Below are positions 1 through 12,317 of a DNA stretch of 64,000 nucleotides, one piece after another (position 1 is the stretch's first letter; each line of letters starts with the position of its first letter). Under the pieces are notes generated by a model. It saw nothing but the letters and a program-made list of their open reading frames with translations, was not told the DNA's origin and made no database searches. A program made the position numbers and the translations under genes. Source of the stretch: Formicarius rufipectus (Eukaryota > Chordata > Aves > Passeriformes > Formicariidae); the NCBI GenBank assembly GCA_013399695.1, contig VXAU01002247.1:379153-443152 (forward strand), read 5' to 3'.

Positions 1-1142
1 GTGTTGTTGTGGATTCTTCCTATTTTACTGCTAGTACTTCATATTTCCCTTAAAGCATAAAGGAAGAATAGGCACAGAAAATTACTTTGACATTAGCCCA
101 GACTCCTCAATAGCATGGGTCCTTCTCCATATCTGCTGTGTTTCCACTTCTGCCATTCCCAGAGCAGCACTTTGCAGAAACACAGTTGATGTAAAGAGCT
201 GACTGCACATCTAAATGAAGGCAACAGTGTGGTGTGGCAGTGAAAAGTGCTTGATGGGAATTAAACCCCCAACTCAGTGCTGTGGGAAGGGGGCTCTTCA
301 GAAAGAACTGCTGGGTTTACCTTCAAGAATATTGCTTCCTGAAGTAGTAGGATGCCTCTAGTACCTTCTGCCTGTAGTAAATGCTGCCACATGGCACAAC
401 TTATGTCAAAATTGGTCCTGAAGTTGTGGTTGGAGAAAAGGCATCTACTCATACTCATGCATCTTTTCAAGTGGTTTTGACCTAGTCACTAATGCTTTTA
501 CTGGAGTTTCTTGAATAACTTAGTCTTGCTTTGTAATAAATATGTCCTTACTTATAAGTTACTGAAGAAATGCTGTGCACCTGCAACAAGCCACAGAGAA
601 GAGTACACTGTAATCACATTGTGTCTTTGCATCTGAAATGAGTGAATTGCAGAGATTCCAGCACTATAAAATAGCTACAAAGAAAAAAAGTAGATAGACA
701 AAAAAGCCAAATGCAAGTGAGAAGGAATTTTAGTGGCATCGGAATACACATCAAAGGAAAAACAGTTCATTTCATCAGCAAAGATTTTGTTATTACTGAC
801 AGCTGCCTTCTCTAACACTGCCATACTGAGAGCAAAATGAGAGATCAAGCAAAAGAAGTTTCACCTTAAACTAAAATCATTGCTTGTTGTGTTTTGCATC
901 ATGTTTTCATTGTGCTTGGTTCAGTAAGTATAATTATTCTGCTTTAGAAATCATATGAAAAATGACAAGCTAGTTACAAATACTCCAGTATTGAGTGTAG
1001 ACTTAGGTCCACATGTCCATTCTTGTGCTCTCCCATGCTTTTTCCTCCTTTGATTATGTTATTTTTCTAGTAAGTAACAGATTACCTGACAGGAATGCCA
1101 ATTAGTCACTGCAAATCTTGCCATCTGTTCAAGATTTTTTAG
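1..1142. other. Unique noncoding sequence
   Basis: AT-rich sequence with no reading frame, repeat or RNA that I recognise. The only open frame of any size, 69 codons on the minus strand at 261-470, resembles no known protein. The stretch could be intergenic or intronic. Confidence 0.6.
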
Positions 1143-1190
1143 GATTCAATGGGAATTTTCAACTGACTCTTCACTGGATCAGACCCTCAA
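1143..1190. repeat. Possible ancient sauropsid repeat fragment
   Basis: The words TTCAATGGGAATTTT and GGATCAGACCCTCA, joined by a diverged 'tgactcttcact' segment, match the style of an old, widespread sauropsid repeat. That repeat carries complementary 'gaagtcaatgg' and 'ccattgacttc' motifs and ends in 'ggatcaggccc'. Similar but clearer pieces occur at 39859 and 54995. The assignment is by memory of the consensus style; the family name is not known to me. A chance match is possible because the piece is short. Confidence 0.35.
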
Positions 1191-1658
1191 ATGTTCGAAA
1201 AATGGTGTGATTATGCTGAAGTTTAAATTCATGTGGAGTCTCAGAGGAAAGACAGTCTGATCCAGCTGGATCTGAGAATTAAATCCAACTAAATCATATG
1301 TTTAAGACTGGAAACCTGAATTCTCATGAATTCTGGATGTAATAGTTCAGTATCTTTAATTCTCACGCAGACATTTTTCTCCTTCTGTCTTTATAGGGGC
1401 AACAAAAATCTTCTTGCAGAGTGCTCACCATCTGTAAAGCACCATGTACTGTACAAAGGTGAGTAATCACCAGGCAACCTTGTGTAGGAAAGTTGATGTC
1501 ATGTGCAGCTGCTTGCTTTCCTTCTGGTCACCCCCTGTTCAGTGAAGAGCATTCAGGTGTTTTAAGTCCCAGATTGATTCCTGTAGTCAAGTGAAATAAA
1601 CCACGACTCATAATGAATGTGCAATTAACATCAAGGAAACTGTAGCTGAGAGTTACAA
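1191..1658. other. Unique noncoding sequence with an exon-like segment
   Basis: No gene is recognised. It contains a 14-bp perfect palindrome (GATCCAGCTGGATC, 1259-1272, centred on a CAGCTG E-box). It also holds a 62-bp segment at 1397-1458 flanked by good splice consensus sequences, described among the findings. Confidence 0.55.
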
Positions 1659-1748
1659 GGTCTGATCCTCAAAAGTACTGATAAACTCTAACCTGTATTA
1701 ATTTCCTTAATAGATGAGGTGTGCTCAGTCCCTTTAAAGATGCCAGAT
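1659..1748. repeat. Ancient palindromic (MITE-like) repeat
   Basis: The left arm begins CTGATCCTCAAAAGTACTGA. The right arm ends GCTCAGTCCCTTTAAAGATG, and its reverse complement aligns with the left arm with a few mismatches and small gaps. The element is therefore an imperfect hairpin of about 90 bp. The wording matches a very common old repeat of bird, turtle and crocodile genomes, in which two 'ctgatcttcagaggtgctgagcac' type arms face each other. The heavy divergence indicates an old, inactive copy. The exact family cannot be named without a library search. Confidence 0.5.
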
Positions 1749-2410
1749 GTTGTGCAACTTGCTCAATTCTGTTAAAAAGAAGTCCTATTCTTTTCTATTG
1801 ATCAGTCTGAGTTCTGTAATACTCCACTATAGCAAAAAAAACCCGAAAAGCAACCCAACCAATGTTGCTGGTGGTCTTGGCTTTGGTAATCTAATGTAAT
1901 AAAAGTTAAAAATAAAAGTTCAACTTCACTAAATATTTTGAATAGATCAAGTATAATATTTGGGAATACTTCTTGGGTAAGATTCTGAAAATGCATCACA
2001 AACATCAGAAATTACTAAAGCTAATAATCCTGCCACTGTTCCAGCTGACTAAAAATAGAGGCCTGTGACAGGCCAAGAATGAAAATATTCAGCTGGAAGT
2101 TTGCAACTGTTAGTCATAGTTTGATCTTTTAAATCTCTCTTCAGTGCAAGAAATTATTAATGTAAAAGCAGTTCCCAAAATACAGTTTTGGAGGGCTATG
2201 ACAATGTATTACAGACAGCTTCAGTAGGTCTATATTTCTGCTTTAGGAAAAATTTCTATACTAAGTATCTAACAGAGTAATTGCCTTTTTTCAGGCATAT
2301 AAAGATCATGATTTATTATATTTAATCTACTTTTGAATTGTGCATGCTTTTCTACAGGAGAGTATATTGACTTGCTGCAGTTGCTGGAGTTTGATTTACT
2401 GCACTTCAAC
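1749..2410. other. Unique noncoding sequence
   Basis: AT-rich DNA with no recognised gene or repeat. A short A-rich tract ending in CCC lies near 1835, one of several such tracts in the window. Confidence 0.55.
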
Positions 2411-2545
2411 CATGGAAACACAGAACATGTTGGGTGGGAAGAAACCTGACAGATCATCCAGTTCCACTCCCCACCATGGGCAGAGACATCTTCCACTAGA
2501 CCAGGTTGCTGAAAGTCCTATCCAGTCTGGGCTTACAATCATCTG
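2411..2545 (-). mobile_element. CR1 LINE 3' tail (truncated)
   Basis: The plus strand reads the complement of a CR1 3' end. Recognisable words in order are GGGTGGGAAGAAACCTGAC, AGATCATCCAGTTCCA, CCACCATGGGCAGAGACATC and TTCCACTAGACCAGGTTGCT. These match the well-known avian CR1 antisense string closely. The element therefore points leftward, with its 3' end near 2411, where the usual terminal octamers are reduced to 'catggaaacacagaacat'. Only the last 135 bp are left, as is normal for CR1, which is nearly always cut at its 5' end during target-primed reverse transcription. No coding capacity remains. This copy resembles the younger avian CR1 subfamilies. Confidence 0.9.
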
Positions 2546-4844
2546 CCACCACCAAGCCAAACAAACTCAAGCCTAGTGAGACCCATCAGGTCCGTGGCAC
2601 CAAAGGTCTCGCCCTTCAGCTCCTGGGCCACATTATCTCCTAATACAGAAGGAGTTGTCCTTTTCTCAATCTGTTCCCAGTATGTTTGGACTTCTTGGCT
2701 TGGTGTTTAAGAAGTCTTTACCCATCATGTATTCAGTAAAGATGCCAGGGCAAGATCCTCAATATCCCACTGCAATCCCTGTGGTCCTGCAGGAGTGAAA
2801 GTTCATTCCCCTGACTGCCCAGGGAGGAGAAGGTGGAGGGCAGCCCTGGGGTGGTTGGTAGGGGAAGGGATGTGCAGCTGCTACTTCAGGGCTGCAGGAT
2901 ACCACCAAGAGACCAGGAGTACAGAGGGTGCAGATGTAGCTGCAAAGAGAAAGCAGATATAGTCCTGTTGGGCAACTCCCCTACACCTCTGTCTCTGGGT
3001 AAGCTGCCAAGGGCTAGGAGGCAGTTGCAGCTGATTGCTTTGGACTGCTTTTTTCCTTCTGGGGCACCTGGAGTCAGAGAAGAGACTGTCCTGAAGACAT
3101 CCTTCATCTGAAAAATATTATCTTCATTCATTTTGTCTTCTCTTCTGCTACCTACTATATAATCAGCAGACCAACTGCAGTAATTTTGTTTGCTAGGAAT
3201 GGACCAAAGCTTTGCTTCCCCCAATTCAGGATCTTGTTCATTTGGGATTTGTTCCTTACTTCTCAGTTGCAACAACTTGCTTTCTAGGGAACATGTTTTC
3301 ATCCCTCCATATTTCACAGATCTCTAAATCTGTTGAGGCTCAAGCTCTCTAGAATATAGCTAAAAGTTAACCACCTCCTCCTAAAGCTTTATTTCTCTCT
3401 ACATTTTTTAAAGAAGAAAATACACTTTTTTTCCTTCCCCCTCCCAAATCAATAAGAACTCTTAAAAAACCTGGGGTTAAAAATTCGATCATGTAATCTT
3501 GTGCAGCAGTCAGGGAAGGGTGGAGATACAAATATCATAAAGTCCAAATTCTTTGCTGAACCTGGAGCGCATCCACAAATTTAAAAGCCGATGGGACACT
3601 CAGAGTAGAGATAAACACAGATGGACAACAACATTGCCAGAGAGGAGGATTAGACAGGACCCACAAGTGACATTAGGGAATGATCAGATCAAGGCAGTGC
3701 ATTTTACTCCCACAAACGTCCTTGCTTCCCCCCACTTCCAGTAAGATGAGGCAAGAAATTTCATACCCCCCACTAAGAATTCTTGCAGCAGAGAATCTTT
3801 CAAGGGTGCAGTCAGTATGTCCTGCCTGGCTCTGTGCTTCTGGCATGTTCCTCTTTAGGGAGCTGACCACTATATGACCTTACGGTACTCTTCCCACTTG
3901 CTGTCACTCAGCATTGGGAATACCAGAACTTCCCTTCTGAACTGTGTCCTAATTCTCGTGACTACCCTGGTCTGCTATGTGTCCTTTCTTAAAAAAAAAA
4001 AAAGAATTGGCTTATTGGACCACATGTGCATGAACTTGTTTTTTGAAATAAATTGTTTCCCTGCACACATACACAGGCTGTATTCAAAATTTCAGTTTTT
4101 CTTTTAATGAAAAGGTTGCTGGTGGCAGCTCTACCTGGTCAGCTTCCTTCAGGAATTTCTTTTTTGCTTCTCCCAGAAGGTTTTGAACTCTCTGGATGCT
4201 TCAAAATATAAAAAGAAAGCTCCAAATTCAGAGACAGCCCATTCCCTACCCGTTTCTCTTGCTTGCTCTCAGTATCTTAGCCAGAAAACTACTACCAGCA
4301 TACTTACCACAAGTATTCACTGCCTTGTGAGCAGGGAGCAATGCCTCCCACAGTCGACACCTAACACACCCACATTGCCCTCACTGATGTTCTGCAAAGC
4401 TGAAAACTTTGAGCTGCTTTAAGCAATCCCTGTTCCCATTTCTTTGTGGAGCAGACACTTGCAATGAATGTAGTAACCTAAACAGCACACTATATGAGTC
4501 ACAGGAAAATTTTCAGCATGAGATTTTTGGCATTGTGACACGCTTCCCTATATTTAGACAGAAAGAATCACATCTCAAAAGCTAAATGAAAGTTTGAAAA
4601 TTAAACCTCTAGGGTGATTTTTGAAATTCTGCCTGACTTACCTGGGGAAAGTAACCAGCAGTTCTCTTCCATGAAAGTCAGCCATTAGCAAGTGGTGAGG
4701 TTAACACAGCAGTTAGCTCATAAACTTTGAATACTCACACCTGAGAGATATTAGTTACTCTGAGCCAAGCCAGGATTCTTGCTGGAGTTCCCAACTTTAT
4801 CTATCATTTTTTTTATTTGGAGTTTTTCACTTTCTGTGGTGTTG

Positions 4845-4868
4845 GGGTTTTTTGTTTTGTTTTGTTCT
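4845..4868. repeat. GGGG-T-tract simple repeat, (TTTTG)n
   Basis: The tract begins GGGGTTTTTTG and continues with TTTTG units. Its complement, CAAAACAAAACAAAAAACCC plus one more C, is nearly identical to the start of the tract at 6521. The two may be independent slippage products or related. Confidence 0.8.
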
Positions 4869-6516
4869 GGTTTTAGTGTGCTGTACTTGCAGATGCAATC
4901 AAATGTTACAGCTGCTAGTTCCTATTCATTTCTGGGCATGGTGGACCCACACTACTCTGTTTGCCAAGATTGTTCTGGTGGCTGCACCCTGAAAGTCTGA
5001 TTCCCATTTAAACTAGTTCCCTTTTATGCCTCTATAAAGCAGTAATTGAAAAAGGCCTTAGGAGAAAGAAGACCTGGGCCCTAAATCTGCTGAAAACACC
5101 TATTTGTCAGGTAGCTAATCCAAGATGTTACAGCCATTTATAAAAACTTGTTGTTTTTCTACAGTCATCCAGGAATGTTGTTAATAGCTCTTCACCATGG
5201 TGCCAAAAGACACTTTTTGAAGGGATTTAATGCCCAGATCATTGCAAATCTGATCTTTGTTTTTGCCTGTTCCCCAGCCAGCAGCTAGGAACAAAACAGA
5301 CTTTGAAGCCTGCAGCATTATTAATCTGAGACTTATTACAGTAAGAGAGAGAGAAGGAAATAAATCCCTTCTTCTAGCACTACTAACTCAGTGTAATGGC
5401 CCAAGAATGACAAGCTAAACATTACTCCAAAATTATCAGGCTTCATTTCTCATGACAGATAGCAAGCAGCAGATTGCACTTTATCTTTTTAAGCTGACCT
5501 GACTGCAAACAAGGAATGTGCAGAATGCCAAGGCCCTCCATTCCCTCTGTGCAGACTCTTCCAGCAGAAACCATGTATCATGATGCAATATTTAGAACTT
5601 TGTTCTTCTAGTGCTTAGGACAAAGATATATTCAGAACAAGCTGGTTCCTTGGAAAAAGAAAATAATCTGAAGGCATTTCCCTTTGCAGACCTGTGGTGC
5701 ATACGCCTATGTTGACTCTGGAGGAGAATGCAGGACTTGGTTATGGGAAAAACACTACAAAAATATATCATCAACATATCTTTTGAGCTGAGCTTTGATC
5801 AGGTTCCTTTACTGTCCAGCGAAGCAGCTGGTAACCACTGAAACATTTGGAATGATGTCATGAGGTACAATGAGGATCAGCCCTGAGTATAAGACGGTCA
5901 AATGCCTTTACAATGAAGACACTCCTCTCTCTCTCAAAGGCCACACTTTATGGGTGCCTAAAGACTTTGCAAGTTTTCAAAATCATCAGGGATAAAAAGG
6001 TATTTTAATTTCTGTCAAACTACTTTTATTTATCATCATGCTCACAGTTTTGCGATGATACATTGTCAGATTTTTTTACTGTTTTTCATTCCCATTTATT
6101 TCTCTACTGATAGAAATGCTGCCTAAATAAAACACCTTTTCTGTATTTTCTCAGCCTGATACTTCAGTTCTTAGAGAAAGAAAATGAGCAGCAAACAGTT
6201 TAACGCTGAAATACTGAGGGCAGGCAGTGGGATCCATCAATAAATTACAATTAGACCTGTTTTGAAAACCAAGGATTGGAATAGAGTTCAATGAAAAATA
6301 GAGTTAAAATGAATTATTGAAAGACTCAGAAAGTAAGATTTAGTTTTTTTAAGAATGTTTATGCCAGTTGCTAAGCTCTGTTAAACATCATGGTGTATTG
6401 ACCAGAAGAAGTTCATAACCAGGCCAAATATTCAAAAGGCACAGAAAAACGTATCTAAGGGAAGTAAATAAAATGCATTATTATGTTAAATGATGATAAA
6501 TTATCACCTCAGGATT

Positions 6517-6568
6517 AAAACAAAACAAAACAAAAAAACCCCAAACAAACAAACAAAAAAACCCCCAC
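6517..6568. repeat. A/C-rich simple repeat, (CAAAA)n/(CAAA)n
   Basis: The tract runs through CAAAA units, then A7-CCCC, then CAAA units, then A7-CCCCC. Similar A-tract plus CCCC patterns recur elsewhere in the window. It is low-complexity DNA with no coding meaning. Confidence 0.85.
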
Positions 6569-9485
6569 ATCTTGATTCGTCTCTCCTTTATTTGTGTAGT
6601 ATTCCTTTAGTAAGTTTTTCCCTAAAAGGACCACTGGAGAGACTGTCCTAGGAATGCAGTGCCTGTTTCGAAGCTGCAGCAATTCCAGGCTGGTCCCATC
6701 AATCTCAATACTTAAGGATATTGCCAGAGTCTCCCTCTGTGGCTGCATTTTGAGTATGTGGGGAGCATGAACTACCCTGCACCAAGTCCCTGAACACCCG
6801 AGACTGAAGACCCAGGTGCACCAAGAAAGGGTGCTGCTCTTCTCTTGAAACCACAAGCCTAGGCTACACAATCAGCACAATTTAGGATTATTTCCTTTGG
6901 GCTGTGGTCTCCACTTCCCAGGTGTGTAAGGAGGCACTCACCACACCAGACAGGCCTCTCTTAAGCAGATGGGAGAAACCCAGCAGTCTGCTGTAGCCAT
7001 GAAAAGGTGTAAACTGCTTTGTATTCGACTGGTTTGGAAGTTGTGAAGAACTTTACTCTCTTTCCTGTCTTACCTAACCAGCAAGACAGGCTTGTCCCAA
7101 GCTGCATTAATTTTTTCTAAAGAGGAGGAATGTGTTCATGTAGCATCCAAGTACTGTAGTCCTGCGTTATTGGTATTTCTCAGCAGGACTCAGGGTAAAG
7201 CTCCTACCATTTGCCAAGGCTGTCATCATGTCCATCAAAATATGCAAACATCCACGTGGCTGTTTGTCTCCTGCCGTGCCCTGGAGTATTCTGTTTCGAA
7301 GGAAGACTACAGGGACAGGGTTGCAGCATGCAAGCTCTGGGTTGGAAAACTCATCCCACACTTCCAACTTTCTTCTATGCTTCTTGGGAACTAAAAACCT
7401 TTTCAACAAGCAAAGCACATGTATTTTCTTAATTAATGCATTTTAAAAAATATTATTCAGAATTTAGTCACCCATTTCATGTAACACTGAATCTCATTGT
7501 GCAGCAGAAAGAGTTTCATAGGACAGAGCGAAAATACAGACTAGAAAAATGGCCCAGTAATCTCTACTCTGTTTGTCAGTAATGTTTAGTTATTACAAGA
7601 ATGCTTCGGGTTATATTTTTTCTGTGCTGGACTGATAGATTGTGTTTTAATCTTTTGTAAGACCAGTTGTTTAGATCCCTTTTGGAAGGCTGTGGAGAAA
7701 ATGCTCTTTTCATAAAAACAACGCAATTCTTCTGTAAATATCTGCTGTCATATTTATCCTTTTGGAATTAAATTCAAATTTTTTTATTAAACTTGCTACC
7801 AGAGGAAGCAATAGTTGCAAAGACTGTGTAAATAGGTACCATTTGTGAATATAAACAGTCTCAGACTTTTTTTTTGTCTGAAGGCTTAAGTGGTTTCATA
7901 ATTTCTGTTGCTGTTTTGTGAGTGTTTTTACACAGAAATAGACCAAACCATGCTGAAATTATACTTAAGCAGTGAAGAAAGGGGAGGACAGTTGTTTTTG
8001 AAAAAGACAGGAGATCAGAATGGGAGGCTGTGAACACAAATGAATTACACATATGTGAGTAGAAAAAGGAGGGAGTCACTCCACATTTGGAAATGATAAC
8101 AAATATCAGGCTGTCCTGTGATCTCTCAGTCCAGAGCTGTAAATCCAAGAAGGAAAAAAAGATTAGTAGATCATAGTTTGGATCAAGATATGAGCCTTCA
8201 ATGAACATGGCAAGATAGATGTCTTTACCACAGGCTAATGGTGGTTCATCAGGCACCATGTGATGGATGCCTTCAGATTTTTACTGCTACTTAATGTCTA
8301 CTTACAGGGGCCCTTAAAGATAAATCACTTAAATAACTCACAGTGGAAGAAAAAAAGGCAAAGAAAGAAGCAGAAACAAGAGGGAGACTGCAAAATGGGA
8401 GAAAACATGTTCGTTAAGTAATGGATTAGACTCCACCCTAGTGCACACCACTCCACTGCTTACCATTGCATTGAGCATGTTCCCTCGACTGCATCCCTTC
8501 CCACCTGCTGCAGACACATCACCTCTCTCTTTCCTTCCTCTCTACCACTGTCTCTGAGAGACTTTGCATCAGCAACACAAAACATGACAGAGAGAGGCAA
8601 AATTACCTGCATTTCCAAATCCGTATGGGCACTGCAGCTTAGGGCAACAGCTACGGGAAGAGCCTGGTCTCCTGTCTCCTCTCTGCCCATGGTGCTCTCA
8701 CCACCACAGGTGGCTGGTTGCCTGCACACCAAGCAGTGGGGTGCCATGGCCCTTCTGCTATGCACAGTGGTACCAAGGGTGACTTGGTCTGAAAGATAAA
8801 AATTTGGGGGCTCACAGTTACCAGTGTTACAATGTCCATCCTTTCAAACTACATGAAAGAAAACCAAAACAAAGCAGACAATCCTCCTGAGGTTCCAATA
8901 GGTTTATGAAACTTTCCTCCAGCATCATTTTGTGTTTTTCCTGCCCTCAGTAAGTGTCCTGGCAACCCCTGGGCAAACACACACAGGTAAACACTGCTGC
9001 TTTGCACAGCTTGTCTGGGCCAGGCTGGCAACAGGCACCCACCTCACCCACAGCTTTGAAAACTTGACTGCAGTGGTGTAACTGTGTCACAAGACTGGTC
9101 CCCAGGGAATTTCCAGCATTTGCTCCCCTGTCTAAAAAAACATTTCTTTGTCTTAGCTTAGCTGTCCTGCCCAACATCAACTCTCCTTCCACCAAGTCCT
9201 CAAAAACCAATGGCTGTTTGAAGAATGACTTCAGCCTCACGAGATCAGAAGCTGTGGGTAGTCACACACAGTTATGCAAAGCCTCTGAGGTAAACGATGA
9301 CACAGTGAGCAGGGAAGTGGGAAATCAGACCCATGTGGCTTTCCTGAGGGCTTTTTTGGTGTTTTCTGCTTTGTTAAGTAGTCCCTCCCAAAAGTCACCA
9401 AGGCAAGTAAAAATGGGATCATACCACTCCTCATTAACATGCCTTGTTTTCACACAGCATAGATTCACTCATTTCTTTCTTTTTC

Positions 9486-9508
9486 TTTTTTTTTTTTTTT
9501 TTTTTTTT
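9486..9508. repeat. Poly(T)23 tract
   Basis: An uninterrupted run of 23 T is preceded by 'ttctttctttttc'. The sequence to its right does not look like a retroposed cDNA on the minus strand, so it is scored as a homopolymer and not as a poly(A) tail. Confidence 0.9.
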
Positions 9509-11030
9509 GTGGTATGGTGGGTAGCAACTACCAATAAAACTTGGGAGTTGACTGTTTCATCACTTAAGAAGCAGTGCTTGAGTTGGCCATTACTTGCTTA
9601 GCTCTTTGGTTCCAAACTGTAGCTGATAACAGTTCACAGGCAGGAGCTCTGAATGTTCATTTGTCTCCAAATTCCATCACTTGCATATTTTGTTATGATT
9701 TAGTTATTAGAACAGGGCTTTTTCATCTCTCCCTGTTATACAGCCACAAAGCTGCATCCTCAAGCTGCTAACCTACAGCAAACTCCTGATTCAGTCTGCA
9801 ATTCCTTTGAGCTCTGAGAACCAAATACTGTGGTTCAAAAAAATTAAAACCAGAGATGAAACCTGACTGTTGTTCCATGCATATGCTTTAAATTGGTTGT
9901 TCTGTTTATTTTAGAGACTTCAACTGGTGCAATGAAAAAGCAAGCATTCATTCTGCAGAATTAGTCTTGCTACACTGGGCTTTATGCTTGCCTTCTATTT
10001 ACCCTTCTTTTTCAGAGCATCGATGCTCTACAATTCTTGCCTTTATTGCAAAATCGACATGACTAACAATTAGTGTGTGCCATTACATTAAGAGCTACCT
10101 CTACACTAAATCCTGCAAGTTATAATCAGTTGTGTTTTCCTCATAGCTGACTGGTCCAGGGTCCCACTCATTTAAGAAACACTCATCAGCTTACAATGTA
10201 CCCTTGTTAGAGGGTGCATGCAGGCATGTGCCATTCCAATGCTAATAGTCCTTTCATGTCTTCCCACGACTCTTTCTGTGTGACTAGCACTAACAGAAAC
10301 ACTCTCCCACCCTCTGCAGGGCCAGAATCAATAGCATGACTCAGTTCTTCCAGGATTTAGAAAGAGAGTGGGGGCCCCAGGCATGTCAGGGGACATGCAT
10401 TGAAGGGCACGGACACCTCACTGCCTGGCCTAAGGTGGCACTCAAGACGGATGAGCTGGAGGGGAGAAACTCAGGTATGGGCAACAGAGTTAACAGTGAC
10501 ATAGGCCCAGGGACAGATCTTCCATTTATGTCAGCCTTATTTCCTTACTCATACAACCCTTCCACTAATCAGGGAAGTGAAGGAAGTCCTGCCAAGAACC
10601 AAAACAAAGTCTTAGTATCAGTTAATTTCACTTGAATGGTCTTCAAGTCTTGACCAGCCTTAAGCAGGTTGATGAAACCCTGTCACTTGCTTTTTAAGGG
10701 AGCTGAAATTTTATCTTAGCACCACAGCTTTTGTGCTGTGATCTGTGGACCACACAAGCTGCCTGCAATTGCTTCTAAAGTGTCTTTAGAACAGTTAAAT
10801 GCTTTGAAGCTCTATGGAGCAAGTCAATAAAATGGACTTCAAATCACCAGAAATGTGTCCCCATGTCACTGCAAACTCTGGTCTAGGGCTTTTGCCCTTG
10901 CTTTGAAGGGCCAGGTTGTTGATGGAATTGGGGAGAACCAGCAGCAGAAGAGCAGATACCCTACAGATGGTCTCCGAATGCATTTGTTGTGCTGGGTCAT
11001 TTGGTTGTCAACAGAGTTCACACAGGATGG

Positions 11031-11359
11031 CTTCCCTACAAGTACCTGAAAGGAAGTGGTAGTGAGGTGGGATTCAGTCTCTTCTCCCAAGTAATAAGCA
11101 AGAGAAAATGGTCTCAAGTTGCACTAGGGGAGATTTACATTGGATTTTAGGAAAAATTTCTTCACCAAAAGGGCTTTCAAGCATTCGAACAGGCTGTCAG
11201 GGAGAGTGGTAGAGTCACCAACCCTGGAGGTATATAGAAAACATGTAGATGTCGCACTTGGGTTTAGTGGTGAATTTGGCAGTGGCGTGTTAACAGCTGG
11301 ACCTGATGACCTTAAAGATCTTTTCCACCATAAATGATTTAATGATTCCATGATTTTAT
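11031..11359 (+). mobile_element. CR1 LINE, 3' end of ORF2 plus tail
   Basis: The copy starts at about 'ctacaagtacctgaaagg' and runs through 'tctcttctcccaagtaa', 'ctcaagttgcactagggg', 'ggattttaggaaaaatttc' and 'gaacaggctgtcag'. It ends in 'tgatgaccttaaagatc' and degenerate octamers, 'atgattccatgatt'. One frame still reads the C-terminus of the CR1 reverse transcriptase protein (DFRKNFFTKRAFKHSNRL, then VVESPTLEVYRKHVDVAL). The word choice, 'gtagatgtcgcacttgg', marks a subfamily different from the copy that follows at 11770. The 5' end is truncated. The copy is moderately diverged and certainly inactive. Confidence 0.93.
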
Positions 11360-11769
11360 AGGTAAGGAAAGCAAGGTTCACGTACTTGATGCAGAGCAAG
11401 CAACTTCACTGGCAGGGAGGTACAAGTACTCACAACTCAAAAGTACAAGGGCCTCTCCACATGCACTCTGTGTAGCAACAATTTACAGCCCAAAACTGCC
11501 TTTCTCACAAGTCATTGAGCTGCTTCTTACCACTAACCCACTGCAGATGCCAGGGCCTTTCACTCAGGTAAAATGCCTGCTTGCCTTAAGGGGCTGTATA
11601 ATGTCATTTCCTCTAGGAGCAGAAGGACTTTTGAATGTGCTTGACTGCAGAAACAGACACTATCTCAATAAGATTTGCATAGCAGATATAAACCATATAT
11701 AAGGTGATTTGCAGTTATTGAAATAAAAAAGCAGTGTAAATTGATGTACTAAAAAGTTCGAGTCTTAGG
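11360..11769. other. Spacer between two CR1 copies
   Basis: About 410 bp with no recognised feature. It separates two CR1 copies that lie in the same orientation but belong to different subfamilies, so it is probably host DNA and not an internal part of one element. Confidence 0.6.
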
Positions 11770-12317
11770 ACAAAGGTATCTGCCCCTCTGCTCCACTCTG
11801 GTGAGGTGCAATATATACCTGAAATACTGTATCCAGCTCTGGAGCCCCCAGCATAAGAAGGATGTTGATCTTCTGGGGCAGGTCCAGAGGAGGGCCACAA
11901 AGATGGAGGGCTGGGACATCTCTGCTATGAAGACAGGATGAGAGATTTGGGGTTGTTCAGTCCAGAGAAGAGAAGACTCCCAGGAGACCTTATATCACCT
12001 TCCTGTACCTAAAAGGGCCTACAAGAAATCTGAAGAGGAACCTTTTACAAGGGCATGGAGCAATAAGGAAAGGGATAATGGCTTTAAAGTGAAAATAGGT
12101 AGACTCAGATTAGATCTAAGGAAGAAATTCGTCACTGTGAGGGTGGTGACACACTGGAACATGTTTGAATGCCTCATCTCTGGAAATGTTCAAGGCCAGC
12201 GGCTTTGGCAACTTGGTGTAGTGGAAGGTGTCCCTGTCCATGCCAGTGGAGTTGGAACCAGATCATCTTTAAGGTCCCTTCCTACCCAGGCCATTCTCTG
12301 TTTCTATTGTATGATTT
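11770..12317 (+). mobile_element. CR1 LINE, C-terminal ORF2 fragment plus 3' tail
   Basis: This is one of the clearest CR1 copies. Its plus strand encodes remnants of the C-terminus of the CR1 ORF2 polyprotein (reverse transcriptase). It reads YCIQLWSPQHKKDVDLLG and VQRRATKM near 11830-11910, then RLDLRKKFVTVRVVTHWN near 12107-12160 in another frame, so the copy carries frameshifts as well as stops. Compared with the usual avian sequence, a few codons after RRATKM are missing. The 3' end reads 'ggtgtccctgtccatg', 'agatcatctttaaggtccct' and the worn octamers 'tctattgtatgatt'. The copy is 5' truncated at about 550 bp. It can neither move nor make a functional product. Confidence 0.95.

Larger units (their letters stand above)
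2546..11030. other. Unique noncoding sequence with simple repeats
   Basis: About 8.5 kb without a recognised gene. Open frames reach 143 codons (minus strand, 2886-3317) and 132 codons (minus strand, 7861-8259). None resembles a known family, and several overlap open frames on the other strand. The stretch holds an A13 run at 3991-4003, a T-rich (TTTTG) tract, an A/C-rich tract and a long poly(T), listed separately. A somewhat GC-richer piece near 8450-9100 shows no motif I can name. A weak MIR-like head may lie near 5055-5110. Confidence 0.55.

Noticed and set aside
2886..3317. 143-codon minus-strand open frame
   Set aside because: No recognisable domain or family, and it overlaps a 92-codon frame on the other strand. 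Without expression or homology it is treated as chance.
5055..5110. Weak MIR-like head with 'aagaagacctgggccctaaat'
   Set aside because: The match to the SINE consensus is limited to a few words and fades on both sides, so it is not strong enough to annotate.
9486..9508. Poly(T) as the tail of a minus-strand processed pseudogene
   Set aside because: The sequence to the right has no gene-like reading frame on the minus strand and no visible target-site duplication.
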